This document shows positions 38,205-48,459 of a stretch of 64,000 nucleotides of DNA, piece after piece. Source of the stretch: Azospirillum picis. GTDB taxonomy: Bacteria > Pseudomonadota > Alphaproteobacteria > Azospirillales > Azospirillaceae. Position 1 is the stretch's first letter. Each line of letters opens with the position of its first letter. The notes below the pieces were generated by a model. It was not told the DNA's origin. It saw only the letters and a program-made list of their open reading frames with translations, and did not search any database. A program made the position numbers and the translations under genes. The stretch covers positions 310,001-374,000 of the forward strand of contig NZ_JAGINO010000001.1 in the NCBI RefSeq assembly GCF_017876115.1. Reading direction: 5' to 3'.

Positions 38205-38977
38205 TCCCGAAAGCGTCCTGGTCCCCTTCGCCCCCGGCAGCGTCTGGCTGGCCGGTTCCGGCCCCGGCGACCCGGGCCTGCTGACCCTGCTGGCCCTGCA
38301 AGGTCTACGGCAAGCCGACGTCATCGTCCACGATGCGCTGGTCGGCGAGCGGATCATGGCGCTGGCCGGCCCGGCGGCGCGGCTGGAGTTCGCCGGCAAG
38401 CGCGGCGGCCGCCCCTCCGCCCACCAGGACGACATCACCAACCGCCTGATCGAGCTGGCCAGGGAAGGCCACCGGGTGCTGCGGCTGAAGGGCGGCGACC
38501 CCTTCGTCTTCGGCCGCGGCGGCGAGGAGGCGCAGGCGCTGGCCGCCCACGGCATCCCGTTCCGCATCGTGCCGGGCATCACCTCGGGCATCGCCGGCCC
38601 GGCCTATGCCGGCATCCCGGCGACCCACCGCGACACCAACCAGGTGGTGATCCTGGCCACCGGCCATTCGCTGGGCGGCGGGCCGGACTGGCGGGCGCTG
38701 GCCGCCACCAGGGCGCCGCTGATCCTCTATATGGGATGGAAGGCGCTGCCGGCCATCGCCGCGGAGCTGATGGCGGGCGGCCTGCCGCCCGACACCCCGG
38801 TCGGCGTGGTGACGGAGGCGACCACTCCCGGCCAGAAGAGCCTGGTCACCAGCCTCGACCGCTGCGTCGCCGACCTCGCGGCGAGCGGGCTGGAACCGCC
38901 GGCGATCATCGTGGTCGGCGAGGTGGTGCGGCTGCGGCCGGCGCTGGACTGGCTGCCGGCCCAGGCGGCGCTCTCCA

Positions 38978-38985
<8 letters not shown>
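38185..38985 (+). CDS. cobA: Uroporphyrinogen-III C-methyltransferase (SUMT)
   Basis: It adds two methyl groups to uroporphyrinogen III, giving precorrin-2, the entry step to corrins and sirohaem. The 266 residues include VWLAGSGPGDPGLLTLLAL, VIVHDALVGERIM, RLKGGDPFVFGRGGEEA, VPGITSGIAGPAYAGIPATHRD and TLYMGW-like LILYMGWKAL. There is no CysG dehydrogenase domain. It is divergent from cbiD with overlapping 5' ends, and its stop overlaps the cobB start by 8 bases. Confidence 0.94.
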
Positions 38986-40976
<1,991 letters not shown>

Positions 40977-40988
40977 GGCGGACGTCCC

Positions 40989-41095
40989 TGCCCCCTCCCC
41001 GACCCTCCCCCGCGTTCCGCGGGAGAGGGTGCCTTCTGCCAAGCGGCGGCAGTCCCCGCCACCACCGAAGGCGGGGGAGGGTCAGGGAGGGGGCA
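40989..41095. repeat. 107-bp element with 25-bp terminal inverted repeats
   Basis: The left repeat (40989-41013) and right repeat (41071-41095) are reverse complements at 24 of 25 positions. The inner part contains GGCGGCAGTCCCC, shared with the element at 33534-33643. It lies between bluB and the next gene. No transposase is present, so it is MITE- or REP-like. Confidence 0.75.
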
Positions 41096-41252
41096 GCCGC
41101 TGCCGGAACGCGGCTGTTGTTTTCAGCTCAGGAGGCCGCAGACACTGCCACCTCACGCGGAGTTTCTACAAAAGTTTCACTGCTCAAAGTTGATTTTCGC
41201 CGCCCCGTCATTATCATAGCCGCTGATGCCAGTTGGTTGATCGCGGGTCGAC

Positions 41253-41603
41253 ATGAGACCACCCATCCGAACCCTGTCAGGTGTCACGAAAGTCGAACGG
41301 CGCCAAGCGATGATGGCCGTCTCCGAGGCGATCTCCGCCAGCGGCGGGTGGATCGTCGATCACACGCTGTTTTCCAACATCATGGCGACGATCCGCTTTG
41401 CCATTCCGCCCGCAGGGCTGGACGACCTGAAAGGCCGCATCATGGCTGCGGGCATAAGGCTGGAGACCGCCGACAGGCCCGAGCCGCAACAGGCCGGCTC
41501 CAAGGATCCGCGCCCGCAGGACGAGATCCTTGGCTCCCTGAACCTGACCTTCATCCACAACGACCCCGACCTCCGCATCGAGCTGCCGGCCGTTCCCGGC
41601 TGA
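41253..41603 (+). CDS. Hypothetical protein with a possible ACT/ferredoxin-like fold
   Basis: A 116-residue protein of unrecognised family. The segment AVSEAISASGGWIVDHTLFSNIMATIRFAIPP followed by GLDDLKGRIMAAGIRL shows an alpha-beta-beta-alpha pattern like small ligand-binding domains, and NLTFIHNDPDLRIELP could be a last strand. It has no signal peptide. An AT-rich region (41110-41250) upstream suggests its own promoter, so it is probably not part of the cob operon. Confidence 0.6.
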   Translation: MRPPIRTLSGVTKVERRQAMMAVSEAISASGGWIVDHTLFSNIMATIRFAIPPAGLDDLKGRIMAAGIRLETADRPEPQQAGSKDPRPQDEILGSLNLTFIHNDPDLRIELPAVPG

Positions 41604-41851
41604 CCCGCCCGGAAGGAGCCGGCGCACCATCGGGTCGGCGACCCATCGCCGGCGCCCCGCCCCCACCGCAGCCTCACCACATGCTTCACCTCCTGGAAGG
41701 CAAGCACCGCGCGACAGGACAATGGCAGGGTCTTCGGGCCGGAGTCGCTCATCGGTCCACTTTGGCCGGCAGCAAAGTGATGGGCCACCCGCATGACGTG
41801 CGGGTAGAGTATGCGCCCCGTCAATCATCCGCGTTTCAGGAGACCAGCGCC

Positions 41852-42541
41852 ATGGCCGCCGTCCCCCCGTCCCCGCCCGCCCTGTTCGACCGGCTCGTCG
41901 CCGGGGCGCCGACGGACTGGGCAGCCTATGTCGAGCATGCGTTCGTGGGCGGGATGGCCGACGGAACGCTGCCGCAGGCATGTTTCCGCCATTACCTGGT
42001 GCAGGACTACCTGTTCCTCAGCCATTTCGCCCGCGCCTATGCGCTGGCCATCTACAAGGGGCGCGACCTGCGCGAGATGCGGGCGGCACTGGGCGGGCTG
42101 AAGGCGATCCTCGACGTGGAGATGGACCTGCACGTCTCGCTGTGCGCCGGCTGGGGCCTGCCGGCCGACGAGGTCGAACAGGCGGCGGAGGCCAAGGCCA
42201 CCATGGCCTACACGCGCTATGTGCTGGAAACCGGGCTGCGTGGCGACCTGCTGGACCTGCATGTCGCGCTCAGCCCCTGCGTCATCGGCTATGCCGAGAT
42301 CGGCCGGCGGCTGTCCGCCCTGCCAGGGGCGCTGGACGCGGCGAACCCCTATCGCGCCTGGACCGCCGAATATGCGGGAGAGCCCTACCAGGCGGTGGCG
42401 CGGGCGGCCCGTGACACCCTGGACCGGCTGGCGGCGGACATGATGACCGAGGCGCGCTTTCCCCGGCTGCTGACCATCTTCCGGCAGGCGTGCCGGCTGG
42501 AGGCCGATTTCTGGCAGATGGGGATGACGCTGGCGGAGTGA
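41852..42541 (+). CDS. tenA: TenA-family thiaminase II-like protein
   Basis: A 229-residue helical protein. TenA enzymes hydrolyse aminopyrimidine breakdown products of thiamin for salvage. The likely nucleophile is Cys143 in LSPCVIGYAEIG, preceded by the conserved CFRHYLVQDYLFLSHFARAYALA and followed by the C-terminal glutamate region EADFWQMG. CAGGAGA precedes the ATG by 8 bases. No thi gene and no TPP riboswitch are near. A hairpin CCCGCA-TGACG-TGCGGG (41788-41804) lies in its leader. Confidence 0.9.
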   Translation: MAAVPPSPPALFDRLVAGAPTDWAAYVEHAFVGGMADGTLPQACFRHYLVQDYLFLSHFARAYALAIYKGRDLREMRAALGGLKAILDVEMDLHVSLCAGWGLPADEVEQAAEAKATMAYTRYVLETGLRGDLLDLHVALSPCVIGYAEIGRRLSALPGALDAANPYRAWTAEYAGEPYQAVARAARDTLDRLAADMMTEARFPRLLTIFRQACRLEADFWQMGMTLAE

Positions 42542-42542
42542 T

Positions 42543-42607
42543 GGGGGGCGGAGTGAGGGGGGGCGGAGTGAGGGGGCGGCTGCGGGAGAGGGTCGGGTTG
42601 GGGGCAG
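42543..42607. repeat. Tandem GGGGGGCGGAGTGA repeat and partial palindromic element
   Basis: GGGGGGCGGAGTGA occurs at 42543-42556 and 42558-42571. The following GCGGGAGAGGGTCGGG...GGGGGCAG (42582-42607) resembles the right end of the elements at 33534-33643 and 40989-41095. It fills the space between converging tenA and mntP. Confidence 0.5.
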
Positions 42608-42609
42608 CG

Positions 42610-43182
42610 TCAGCCCAGCGTGTGCTCCAGCAGGATCTTCGCTCCCAGCCCGATCAGCACGGCGCCGCCCGCCATCTCCGCCCAGCGGCCGAGGCGGGCG
42701 CCGGCGGCGCGGCCGATCAGCACACCGCCGAAGGCGACGGCGAAGGTCACGGCACCGATCAGCGCCGAGGTCGTCACCATGTCGACGTCGACGAGCGCGA
42801 GCCCGGCGCCGACCGCCGCTGCGTCGATGCTGGTGGCGACCGCCGTGGTCAGCAGGGCCAGCCATTCGCTGCGCACGCTGCGCTCCGGACCGCACTCGAC
42901 CTCGTCCCCGTCATCCATGACGGCGTTGCGCAGCATGGCGCCACCGACCGCCAGCAGCAGGCCGAAGGCGATCCAGTGGTCCACCGACTCCACCAGGCTG
43001 GCGAAGGCGATGCCGACGCCCCAGCCGACCAGCGGCATGGCGAACTGGCAGATGCCGAATGCGGCGCCGACGCGGACCGCCTCGGGCAGGCCGTTGCGGC
43101 GCGAGCAGGCCCCGCGGCCAAGCGCGGCGGCGAAGGAATCCATGGACAGGCTGAAGGCGAGCGCGAGGGACGTGGCTAGCAT
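42610..43182 (-). CDS. mntP: Manganese efflux pump MntP
   Basis: A 190-residue inner-membrane protein of six helices exporting Mn2+. The two internal repeats carry the expected acidic motifs: LSMDSFAAALGRG in helix 1 and ATSIDAAAVGAGLA in helix 4. ATG 43182 (MLATSLALAFSLSMDS) was chosen because it gives the family N-terminus; the frame is open upstream through the riboswitch. A manganese riboswitch precedes the gene, so export should rise when Mn2+ is abundant. Confidence 0.93.
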   Translation of the reverse strand: MLATSLALAFSLSMDSFAAALGRGACSRRNGLPEAVRVGAAFGICQFAMPLVGWGVGIAFASLVESVDHWIAFGLLLAVGGAMLRNAVMDDGDEVECGPERSVRSEWLALLTTAVATSIDAAAVGAGLALVDVDMVTTSALIGAVTFAVAFGGVLIGRAAGARLGRWAEMAGGAVLIGLGAKILLEHTLG

Positions 43183-43251
43183 GGCTATTCCCGGGCCAGA
43201 CGAACACAGTGGACCCGGACGGACTCCGGCTGGCTGCGGAGATATCCGGTC

Positions 43252-43384
43252 CACTGGTCTCGCCGGGCTGGCCGAACGGCCGCCGTGCGCGCCATGGCGG
43301 AACCGGCCGGAGGCCGGAACCGTCCAAGTCTGTTGACGCGAACCCCTGCCGGCGGTGGTGCCGGCGGGTGGCTACTCCCCAATG
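43252..43384 (-). ncRNA. yybP-ykoY manganese riboswitch
   Basis: On the minus strand the conserved pieces appear in order: GGGGAGTAGCC (about 43380-43370), GTCAACA-GACTTG (about 43337-43325) and GGCGAGACC (43264-43256). CATTGG and CCAGTG can close the outer stem with one G-U pair. It lies about 70 bases upstream of mntP, the usual target of this riboswitch in proteobacteria. Confidence 0.88.
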
Positions 43385-43427
43385 ACGGCGGTAGTGCTAC
43401 AGGCGCCGGGGGCTTCGGTCAAGCGCC

Positions 43428-44753
43428 CTATTGCCGCAGGTGCGAACTGCGCCCGCGCAGGTAGGTGGCGGCCACCGAGCGGTCGTCACCCAGCGTGACC
43501 TGGATGAACAGCTCCTCCTCCAGGTCGCCGTCCACGGTTTCCATGCGATGGTTCATCGCGGGGGTGGCGTGGCTGTCCAGCACGACGAGGTCGGCCCAGC
43601 GGCCGGGCTCCAGGCTGCCGATCTCGCCGGCCATCCCCAGCGCCTCGGCATTGCCGCGGGTCATCCAATGGAGGGCGGCGAGCGCCGGCAGGTTGCGGCG
43701 GCGCAACTGCAGCACCTTGTAGGCCTCCGCCGCGGTGCGCAGCATGGAATAGCTGGTGCCGCCGCCGACGTCGGTGGCGAGCGCCGTGCGCACCGGCCGG
43801 CGTCCGGCCGACAGGGCGTCGAGGTCGAACAGGCCGCTGCCGATGAACAGGTTGCTGGTCGGGCAGAAGACGGCGACCGACCCGCTCTCCGACAGCCGCG
43901 CCATCTCCGCCTCCGACAGATGGATGCAGTGGCCGAACAGCGAGGTCGGACCCAGCAGGCCGAAGCGGTCGTACACGTCGGTGTAGTCGCGGGCGGCGGG
44001 GAACAGGCGGCGCACCTCGGCGATCTCGTCGGTGTTCTCCGACAGGTGGGTCTGCATGTGGACGCCGGGATGCTCGCGCAGCAGCGCGCCGGCCGCCTCA
44101 AGCTGCGCCGCGGTCGAGGTGATGGCGAAGCGCGGGGTCACGGCATAGCGCTGGCGCCCCTGCCCGTGCCAGCGCTCGATCAGCGCCTTGCTGTCGCGGT
44201 AGCCACTCTCCGCCGTGTCGGTCAGGGCGGCCGGGGCATGGCGGTCCATCATCACCTTGCCGGCGATCAGGCCGGCGCCGCGCGCCTCGGCCTCCGCGAA
44301 CAGGGCGTCGACCGACTGCGGATGGACCGAGCCGTAGACCACCGCCGTGGTCGTGCCGTTGCGCAGCAGTTCGTCGAGGAAGAAGGCGGCGTTGGCGGCG
44401 GCATGCGCCGGGTCTGCGTATTTCTGCTCCTCGATGAAGGTGTATTTCTCCAGCCAGTCCAGCAGTTGCGTGCCGTAGGAACCGATGACCTGGGTCTGGG
44501 GGAAATGGATGTGGGTGTCGATGAAGCCCGGCAGCACCAGCCGCCCGCCATGGTCGTCGACCGTCACGCCCTCCGGCACCTGCCCGCGCAGTTCTTCCCA
44601 CGACCCGACCGCGGCGATGCGCCCGTCGGCCCCGACCAGCAGCAGCCCGTCCTCATGGTAGGTCAGGCAGTCGAGGTCGCCCGGCCCGGCGGGGGCGCGG
44701 GTGAAGCTGAGCAGGCGTCCGCGGATGGCGGCGGTGACGGGTTGGCTGGGCAT
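43428..44753 (-). CDS. guaD: Guanine deaminase
   Basis: A zinc amidohydrolase of 441 residues converting guanine to xanthine. It has LPGFIDTHIHFPQTQVIGSYG (metal-binding HxH), EKYTFIEEQKYAD, HMQTHLSENTDEI, GHCIHLSEAEM and the catalytic aspartate in TALATDVGGGTSYSML. ATG 44753 is used; the ATG at 44786 would add 11 residues. Upstream lies urate hydroxylase on the same strand, so the pair probably acts in purine breakdown. Confidence 0.93.
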   Translation of the reverse strand: MPSQPVTAAIRGRLLSFTRAPAGPGDLDCLTYHEDGLLLVGADGRIAAVGSWEELRGQVPEGVTVDDHGGRLVLPGFIDTHIHFPQTQVIGSYGTQLLDWLEKYTFIEEQKYADPAHAAANAAFFLDELLRNGTTTAVVYGSVHPQSVDALFAEAEARGAGLIAGKVMMDRHAPAALTDTAESGYRDSKALIERWHGQGRQRYAVTPRFAITSTAAQLEAAGALLREHPGVHMQTHLSENTDEIAEVRRLFPAARDYTDVYDRFGLLGPTSLFGHCIHLSEAEMARLSESGSVAVFCPTSNLFIGSGLFDLDALSAGRRPVRTALATDVGGGTSYSMLRTAAEAYKVLQLRRRNLPALAALHWMTRGNAEALGMAGEIGSLEPGRWADLVVLDSHATPAMNHRMETVDGDLEEELFIQVTLGDDRSVAATYLRGRSSHLRQ

Positions 44754-44821
44754 GGGGATCCGGGTTCGGGGAAGGACAGCATGCATCCCCTCCCGGCCCG
44801 GGAGAGGATCAGAACATTCGT

Positions 44822-46009
44822 CTACTTAACGTCTCCGGGCCATGCCGCCAACACCGCACGCTCCTCCGGCGTGATGCCGGTGACGTTGGCCGGGGGCATG
44901 GCGCTGCTGAATCCCGCCTGCAGCCGGATCTGCTGGGCATGGCGGCGGATGCCGTCGCCCTCCAGCACCACGCCGCGCGGCGGGGTGGCGATGCCCTCCC
45001 ACACCGGCTGGGCGGCGTGGCACATGCTGCAGCGGGTGGAGACGATCTCCTCGACCTGGGCATAGCCGACCGTCGCCGGCCGGGCGGCGGCGGTATCGAC
45101 GGCGGCGGGGCCGAGGGTGCTGAGCCAGGCGCAGGCCAGCATGCCGGCGGCGGCGACCCCCCAGGTCCACCAGGGCGTCGGCTTGCCGGCATGGCGGCTG
45201 TTGAAGAAATGGCGGATCGCCGTGCCGACCACCAGGACCAGTGCCACCATCACCCAGTTGTAGCGGGTGGAGCTGACCAGCGGGTAATGGTTGGACAGCA
45301 TCAGGAAGACGACGGGCAGCGTCAGGTAGTTGTTGTGCAGCGAGCGCTGCTTCGCCTTCTTGCCGAGCGACGGGTCCGGCGTCTCGCCGCGCAGCATGGC
45401 CGCCACCGTCTTGCGCTGGTTGGGAATGATCAGCATGAAGACGTTGCAGGCCATCATGGTCGCCATCAGCGCGCCCACCTGCAGCATGGCGCCGCGGCCG
45501 CTGAAGACCTTGGTCATCGCCCAGGCGGTCGCCACCAGCATCACGAAGCCGGCGAGCGCCAGCGCCCCGTCGTTGCGGCCGAGCGGCGACCTGCACATCA
45601 GGTCGTAGGCGACCCAGCCGGCCACCAGCGCCGCGGCGCTGATCGCCACCGCCTGCCAGTGCGCCAGCGCCAGCACGTCCTGGTCGATCAGGAACAGGTC
45701 GGCGCCGCGGTAGTACAGCACGCACATCAGGAAGAAGCCGCTGAGCCAGGTGGCGTAGGATTCCCATTTGAACCAGGTCAGCTCCTCCGGCAGTTGCGGC
45801 GGCGCCACCATGTATTTGGTCATGTGGTAGAAGCCGCCGCCATGGATCTGCCAGGCGTCGCCGGCGGTCCCGGCCGGCGCCCCCGCCCGCCGGCGCAGCG
45901 AGGCGTCGAGATGGATGAAGTAGAAGGACGATCCGATCCAGGCGATGGCGGTGACGACGTGCAGCCATCGCGCCAGGGCGTTGATCCACTCCCACAGGAT
46001 GGGCTCCAT
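44822..46009 (-). CDS. puuD: Urate hydroxylase PuuD-type, membrane cytochrome
   Basis: A 395-residue protein: eight or so membrane helices ([21 protein letters not shown] at the start) followed by a periplasmic cytochrome c domain with haem motif CSMCH. PuuD oxidises urate to 5-hydroxyisourate and passes electrons to the respiratory chain. Conserved [17 protein letters not shown] and [12 protein letters not shown] fit the family. ATG 46009 (MEPILWEW) gives the usual start. With guanine deaminase it forms a two-gene purine catabolic unit. Confidence 0.93.
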   Translation of the reverse strand: MEPILWEWINALARWLHVVTAIAWIGSSFYFIHLDASLRRRAGAPAGTAGDAWQIHGGGFYHMTKYMVAPPQLPEELTWFKWESYATWLSGFFLMCVLYYRGADLFLIDQDVLALAHWQAVAISAAALVAGWVAYDLMCRSPLGRNDGALALAGFVMLVATAWAMTKVFSGRGAMLQVGALMATMMACNVFMLIIPNQRKTVAAMLRGETPDPSLGKKAKQRSLHNNYLTLPVVFLMLSNHYPLVSSTRYNWVMVALVLVVGTAIRHFFNSRHAGKPTPWWTWGVAAAGMLACAWLSTLGPAAVDTAAARPATVGYAQVEEIVSTRCSMCHAAQPVWEGIATPPRGVVLEGDGIRRHAQQIRLQAGFSSAMPPANVTGITPEERAVLAAWPGDVK

Positions 46010-46427
46010 CGCGCGCACGCTCCTTCCGGTCAGGTCGAGGTTTCGACTGTACGGCGAGTGTGCAGTTGCGGAAAACCGTTCGTCCATCCCAACAGCTTCA
46101 AAAAATGACGAAAGATGGTGGCGACGCGCCGGCTTGACGCCCTTTCGCCGACGGCAGGATGGACCATCGGAACCGGGGAGCCCGGCCTCGGCAGGGCAGC
46201 GCCGTCACCCGATGGCGCGGAACCGACGCAAAATGGCCTGCCGCCAAGTCGCTCCCGGATTCCACACGCCTCCCCGTGCCATGCCCTCGGCCCAGTCGCC
46301 AGCCCAGCCGCAACCTCGGCCCCCGCACAGGCCGCCGGTGTCAGGGGCCGGGCAGGAGACCTTGCGCCGGTGCAGCGAAGACCATGGACAGGATGTCGCA
46401 GCGGAGCTATATCTTTGCCGAATTCTG
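46010..46427. other. Divergent promoter region of puuD and the TetR gene
   Basis: About 420 bases between divergent genes. No ORF with a plausible start or family match was found; the long frames that cross it are extensions of the flanking genes. An AT-richer stretch near 46080-46130 may carry the puuD promoter. Confidence 0.4.
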
Positions 46428-46443
46428 GTGAGTAAGCACTCAC
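46428..46443. promoter_or_regulatory. TetR-type operator in front of the efflux regulator
   Basis: A perfect dyad GTGAGT-AAGC-ACTCAC lies 32 bases before the TetR start codon. Its form and place fit autoregulation by the TetR protein. Similar GTGAGT-like dyads are typical of AcrR-type repressors. Confidence 0.65.
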
Positions 46444-46475
46444 TTATCACTAGCGACCGGCTTCCAGCACCTCCG

Positions 46476-47207
46476 ATGCCACGACGCCTCGACAGCAGCG
46501 CCCGCCGGCGGGCGATCCTCGACGCCGCCTTGCCGCTGTTCGCGCGCAAGGGCTTCGCCGCGACCACCACCAAGGAGATCGCGCAGGCCGCCGGCGTGTC
46601 GGAGGCGCTGATCTTCAAGCATTTCCCGACCAAGGCGTCGCTCTACGAGGCGATCTTCCTCTGCTGCATCGACGAGGATCCGGACTATGAGCGGCTGCTG
46701 TCGCTGCCGCCGTCGACGGCCTCGCTGGTGCAGATGATCCAGGCGATGGTCGCGCATTTCGTGATCGAGGTGCCCCGCGACGCGGAGGAGCGGGCGAGGC
46801 ACCGCCTGTCGATCATCAGCCTGCTGGAGGACGGCGAGTTCATGCGGCAGGTCTACCAGGGCATCAGCGACCGCTTCATGCCCTGCTTCATCGCGTCCCT
46901 CGACGCGGCGGTCGCCTGCGGCGACCTCGTGCCGGGACCGGTCCAGCCCGAGAACGGCATGTGGCTGGGGGAGCACCTGTGCGAGACGATGGCGACCGTC
47001 TGCCTGTCCGGCGGCGCGCTCGTCCCCTACGCCTGCGACCGTCCGGACCTGGCCCGCCAGACCGTCTGGTTCATCCTGCGCGGGCTCGGCCTGCGCGACG
47101 AGGCGATCGCCGCGCAGGAGCGCGTCGGCCGCTTTCCCCATGCGCCCCATCCGCTGCCCGCCGACGGCGCGGACCACCAGCATTCCACCTTCGAGAGACC
47201 GGAGTAG
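46476..47207 (+). CDS. TetR/AcrR-family regulator of the RND efflux pair
   Basis: A 243-residue repressor. The N-terminal helix-turn-helix ([43 protein letters not shown]) is typical, while the C-terminal ligand domain is divergent ([38 protein letters not shown]). ATG 46476 starts just before the HTH; the frame is open far upstream. The RND adaptor gene begins 6 bases after its stop, so it is co-transcribed with the pump it likely represses. Confidence 0.9.
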   Translation: MPRRLDSSARRRAILDAALPLFARKGFAATTTKEIAQAAGVSEALIFKHFPTKASLYEAIFLCCIDEDPDYERLLSLPPSTASLVQMIQAMVAHFVIEVPRDAEERARHRLSIISLLEDGEFMRQVYQGISDRFMPCFIASLDAAVACGDLVPGPVQPENGMWLGEHLCETMATVCLSGGALVPYACDRPDLARQTVWFILRGLGLRDEAIAAQERVGRFPHAPHPLPADGADHQHSTFERPE

Positions 47208-47213
47208 CCCACC

Positions 47214-48449
47214 GTGACCCTGGATCATCCGCCAAAGACCGAGACATCCTTCGGCCATCCGGCGTCCGAGCCGGGCCACGCCGCTCCGCCGCCCCGGCGG
47301 CCGCGCAAGCCGGTCACCCGCGGCCGGTTGACGCTGCGCATCGTCATCATGCTGGTGGTGCTGGGGCTGCTGGGGGCCGGGCTCTACGGCTTCAACAGCT
47401 TCCGCAACAAGGCGATCTCCGACTTCTTCGCCAACAACAAGCCGCCGCCCACCCCGGTGGCGCTGGCCGAGGCGACGGTGCAGACCATCCCGAAATACCT
47501 CACGGCCATCGGCACGCTGCAGGCGGCGCGGCAGGTGACGGTGTCGCCGGAGCTCGCCGGCCGGGTGGACCGCATCCCCTTCGAATCGGGCGCCCGCGTC
47601 AAGGCCGGCGACCCGCTGGTGCAACTGAACGACGCCACCGAGCAGGCCGACCTGCTGGCCCAGCGCGCCCAGGCCCGGCTGGCCGAACTCAACCTGGAGC
47701 GCTACCGCGACCTGCGCCGCAGCCAGGCGACGCCGCAGAGCAACGTCGACCAGTACCAAGCGCAGCTCGACGAGACCAACGCGAACATGAAGCGGACCCA
47801 GGCGCTGATCGGCCAGAAGCTGATCAAGGCGCCCTTCGACGGCGACCTCGGCATCCGGCAGGTCAATGTCGGCGACTACGTCAATCCCGGCGCCGCGCTC
47901 GTCACGCTGACCGACCTGTCGCAGCTCTACATCAACTTCACCCTGCCGGAGCAGAGCTTCACCAAGCTGTCGGTCGGACAGGCGGTGCTGATCAACGTCG
48001 ACGCCCTGCGGGGCCGCGATTTCGAGGCGACGATCACCACCATCGAGCCGCAGGTCAGCGCCGACACCCGCGCCATCAAGGTGCAGGCGACCATGGACAA
48101 CCGCGAACGCCAGCTACGGCCGGGCATGTTCGCCAATGTCCGCGTCGTGCTGCCGCCGCAGCCCAACACGCTGACCGTGCCGGAAACCGCGGTCGACTAC
48201 ACCGTCTACGGCGATTCGGTCTTCGTCGCCCAGTCGCAGAAGACCCAGGACGGCAAGGAGCAACTGGTGGTGGAGCGCAAGCCGGTGAAGATCGGCGACC
48301 GCCTCGCCAACCAGGTGGAGATCCGCGACGGCATCAAGGCCGGCGACCGCGTCGTGGTTTCGGGCCAGTTGAAGCTCGCCAACGGTGCGGCCGTCGTCCC
48401 GGCGGAGAAGAATCCGCTGACCCCGCCGCAGACCCTGCCGCAGAACTGA
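47214..48449 (+). CDS. RND efflux periplasmic adaptor (membrane fusion protein)
   Basis: A 411-residue MdtA/MexH-like adaptor. One N-terminal anchor (about 43-60; IVIMLVVLGLLGAGLYGF) is followed by a lipoyl domain (TLQAARQVTVSPELAGRVDRIPFESGARVKAGDPL), a helical hairpin and a beta barrel (IKAPFDGDLGIRQVNVGDYVNPG). It links the inner-membrane pump to an outer-membrane channel, which is not encoded here. The start is GTG 47214. The pump gene follows after 10 bases. Confidence 0.93.
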   Translation: MTLDHPPKTETSFGHPASEPGHAAPPPRRPRKPVTRGRLTLRIVIMLVVLGLLGAGLYGFNSFRNKAISDFFANNKPPPTPVALAEATVQTIPKYLTAIGTLQAARQVTVSPELAGRVDRIPFESGARVKAGDPLVQLNDATEQADLLAQRAQARLAELNLERYRDLRRSQATPQSNVDQYQAQLDETNANMKRTQALIGQKLIKAPFDGDLGIRQVNVGDYVNPGAALVTLTDLSQLYINFTLPEQSFTKLSVGQAVLINVDALRGRDFEATITTIEPQVSADTRAIKVQATMDNRERQLRPGMFANVRVVLPPQPNTLTVPETAVDYTVYGDSVFVAQSQKTQDGKEQLVVERKPVKIGDRLANQVEIRDGIKAGDRVVVSGQLKLANGAAVVPAEKNPLTPPQTLPQN

Positions 48450-48459
48450 GGCCGACGCC

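Noticed and set aside
41604..41851. Possible TPP riboswitch upstream of tenA
   Set aside because: The conserved CTGAGA and related TPP-box elements are not present; only a simple hairpin is seen.
42543..42607. An insertion-sequence end
   Set aside because: The repeats are short and G-rich, without a transposase or target duplication; kept only as a partial palindromic element.
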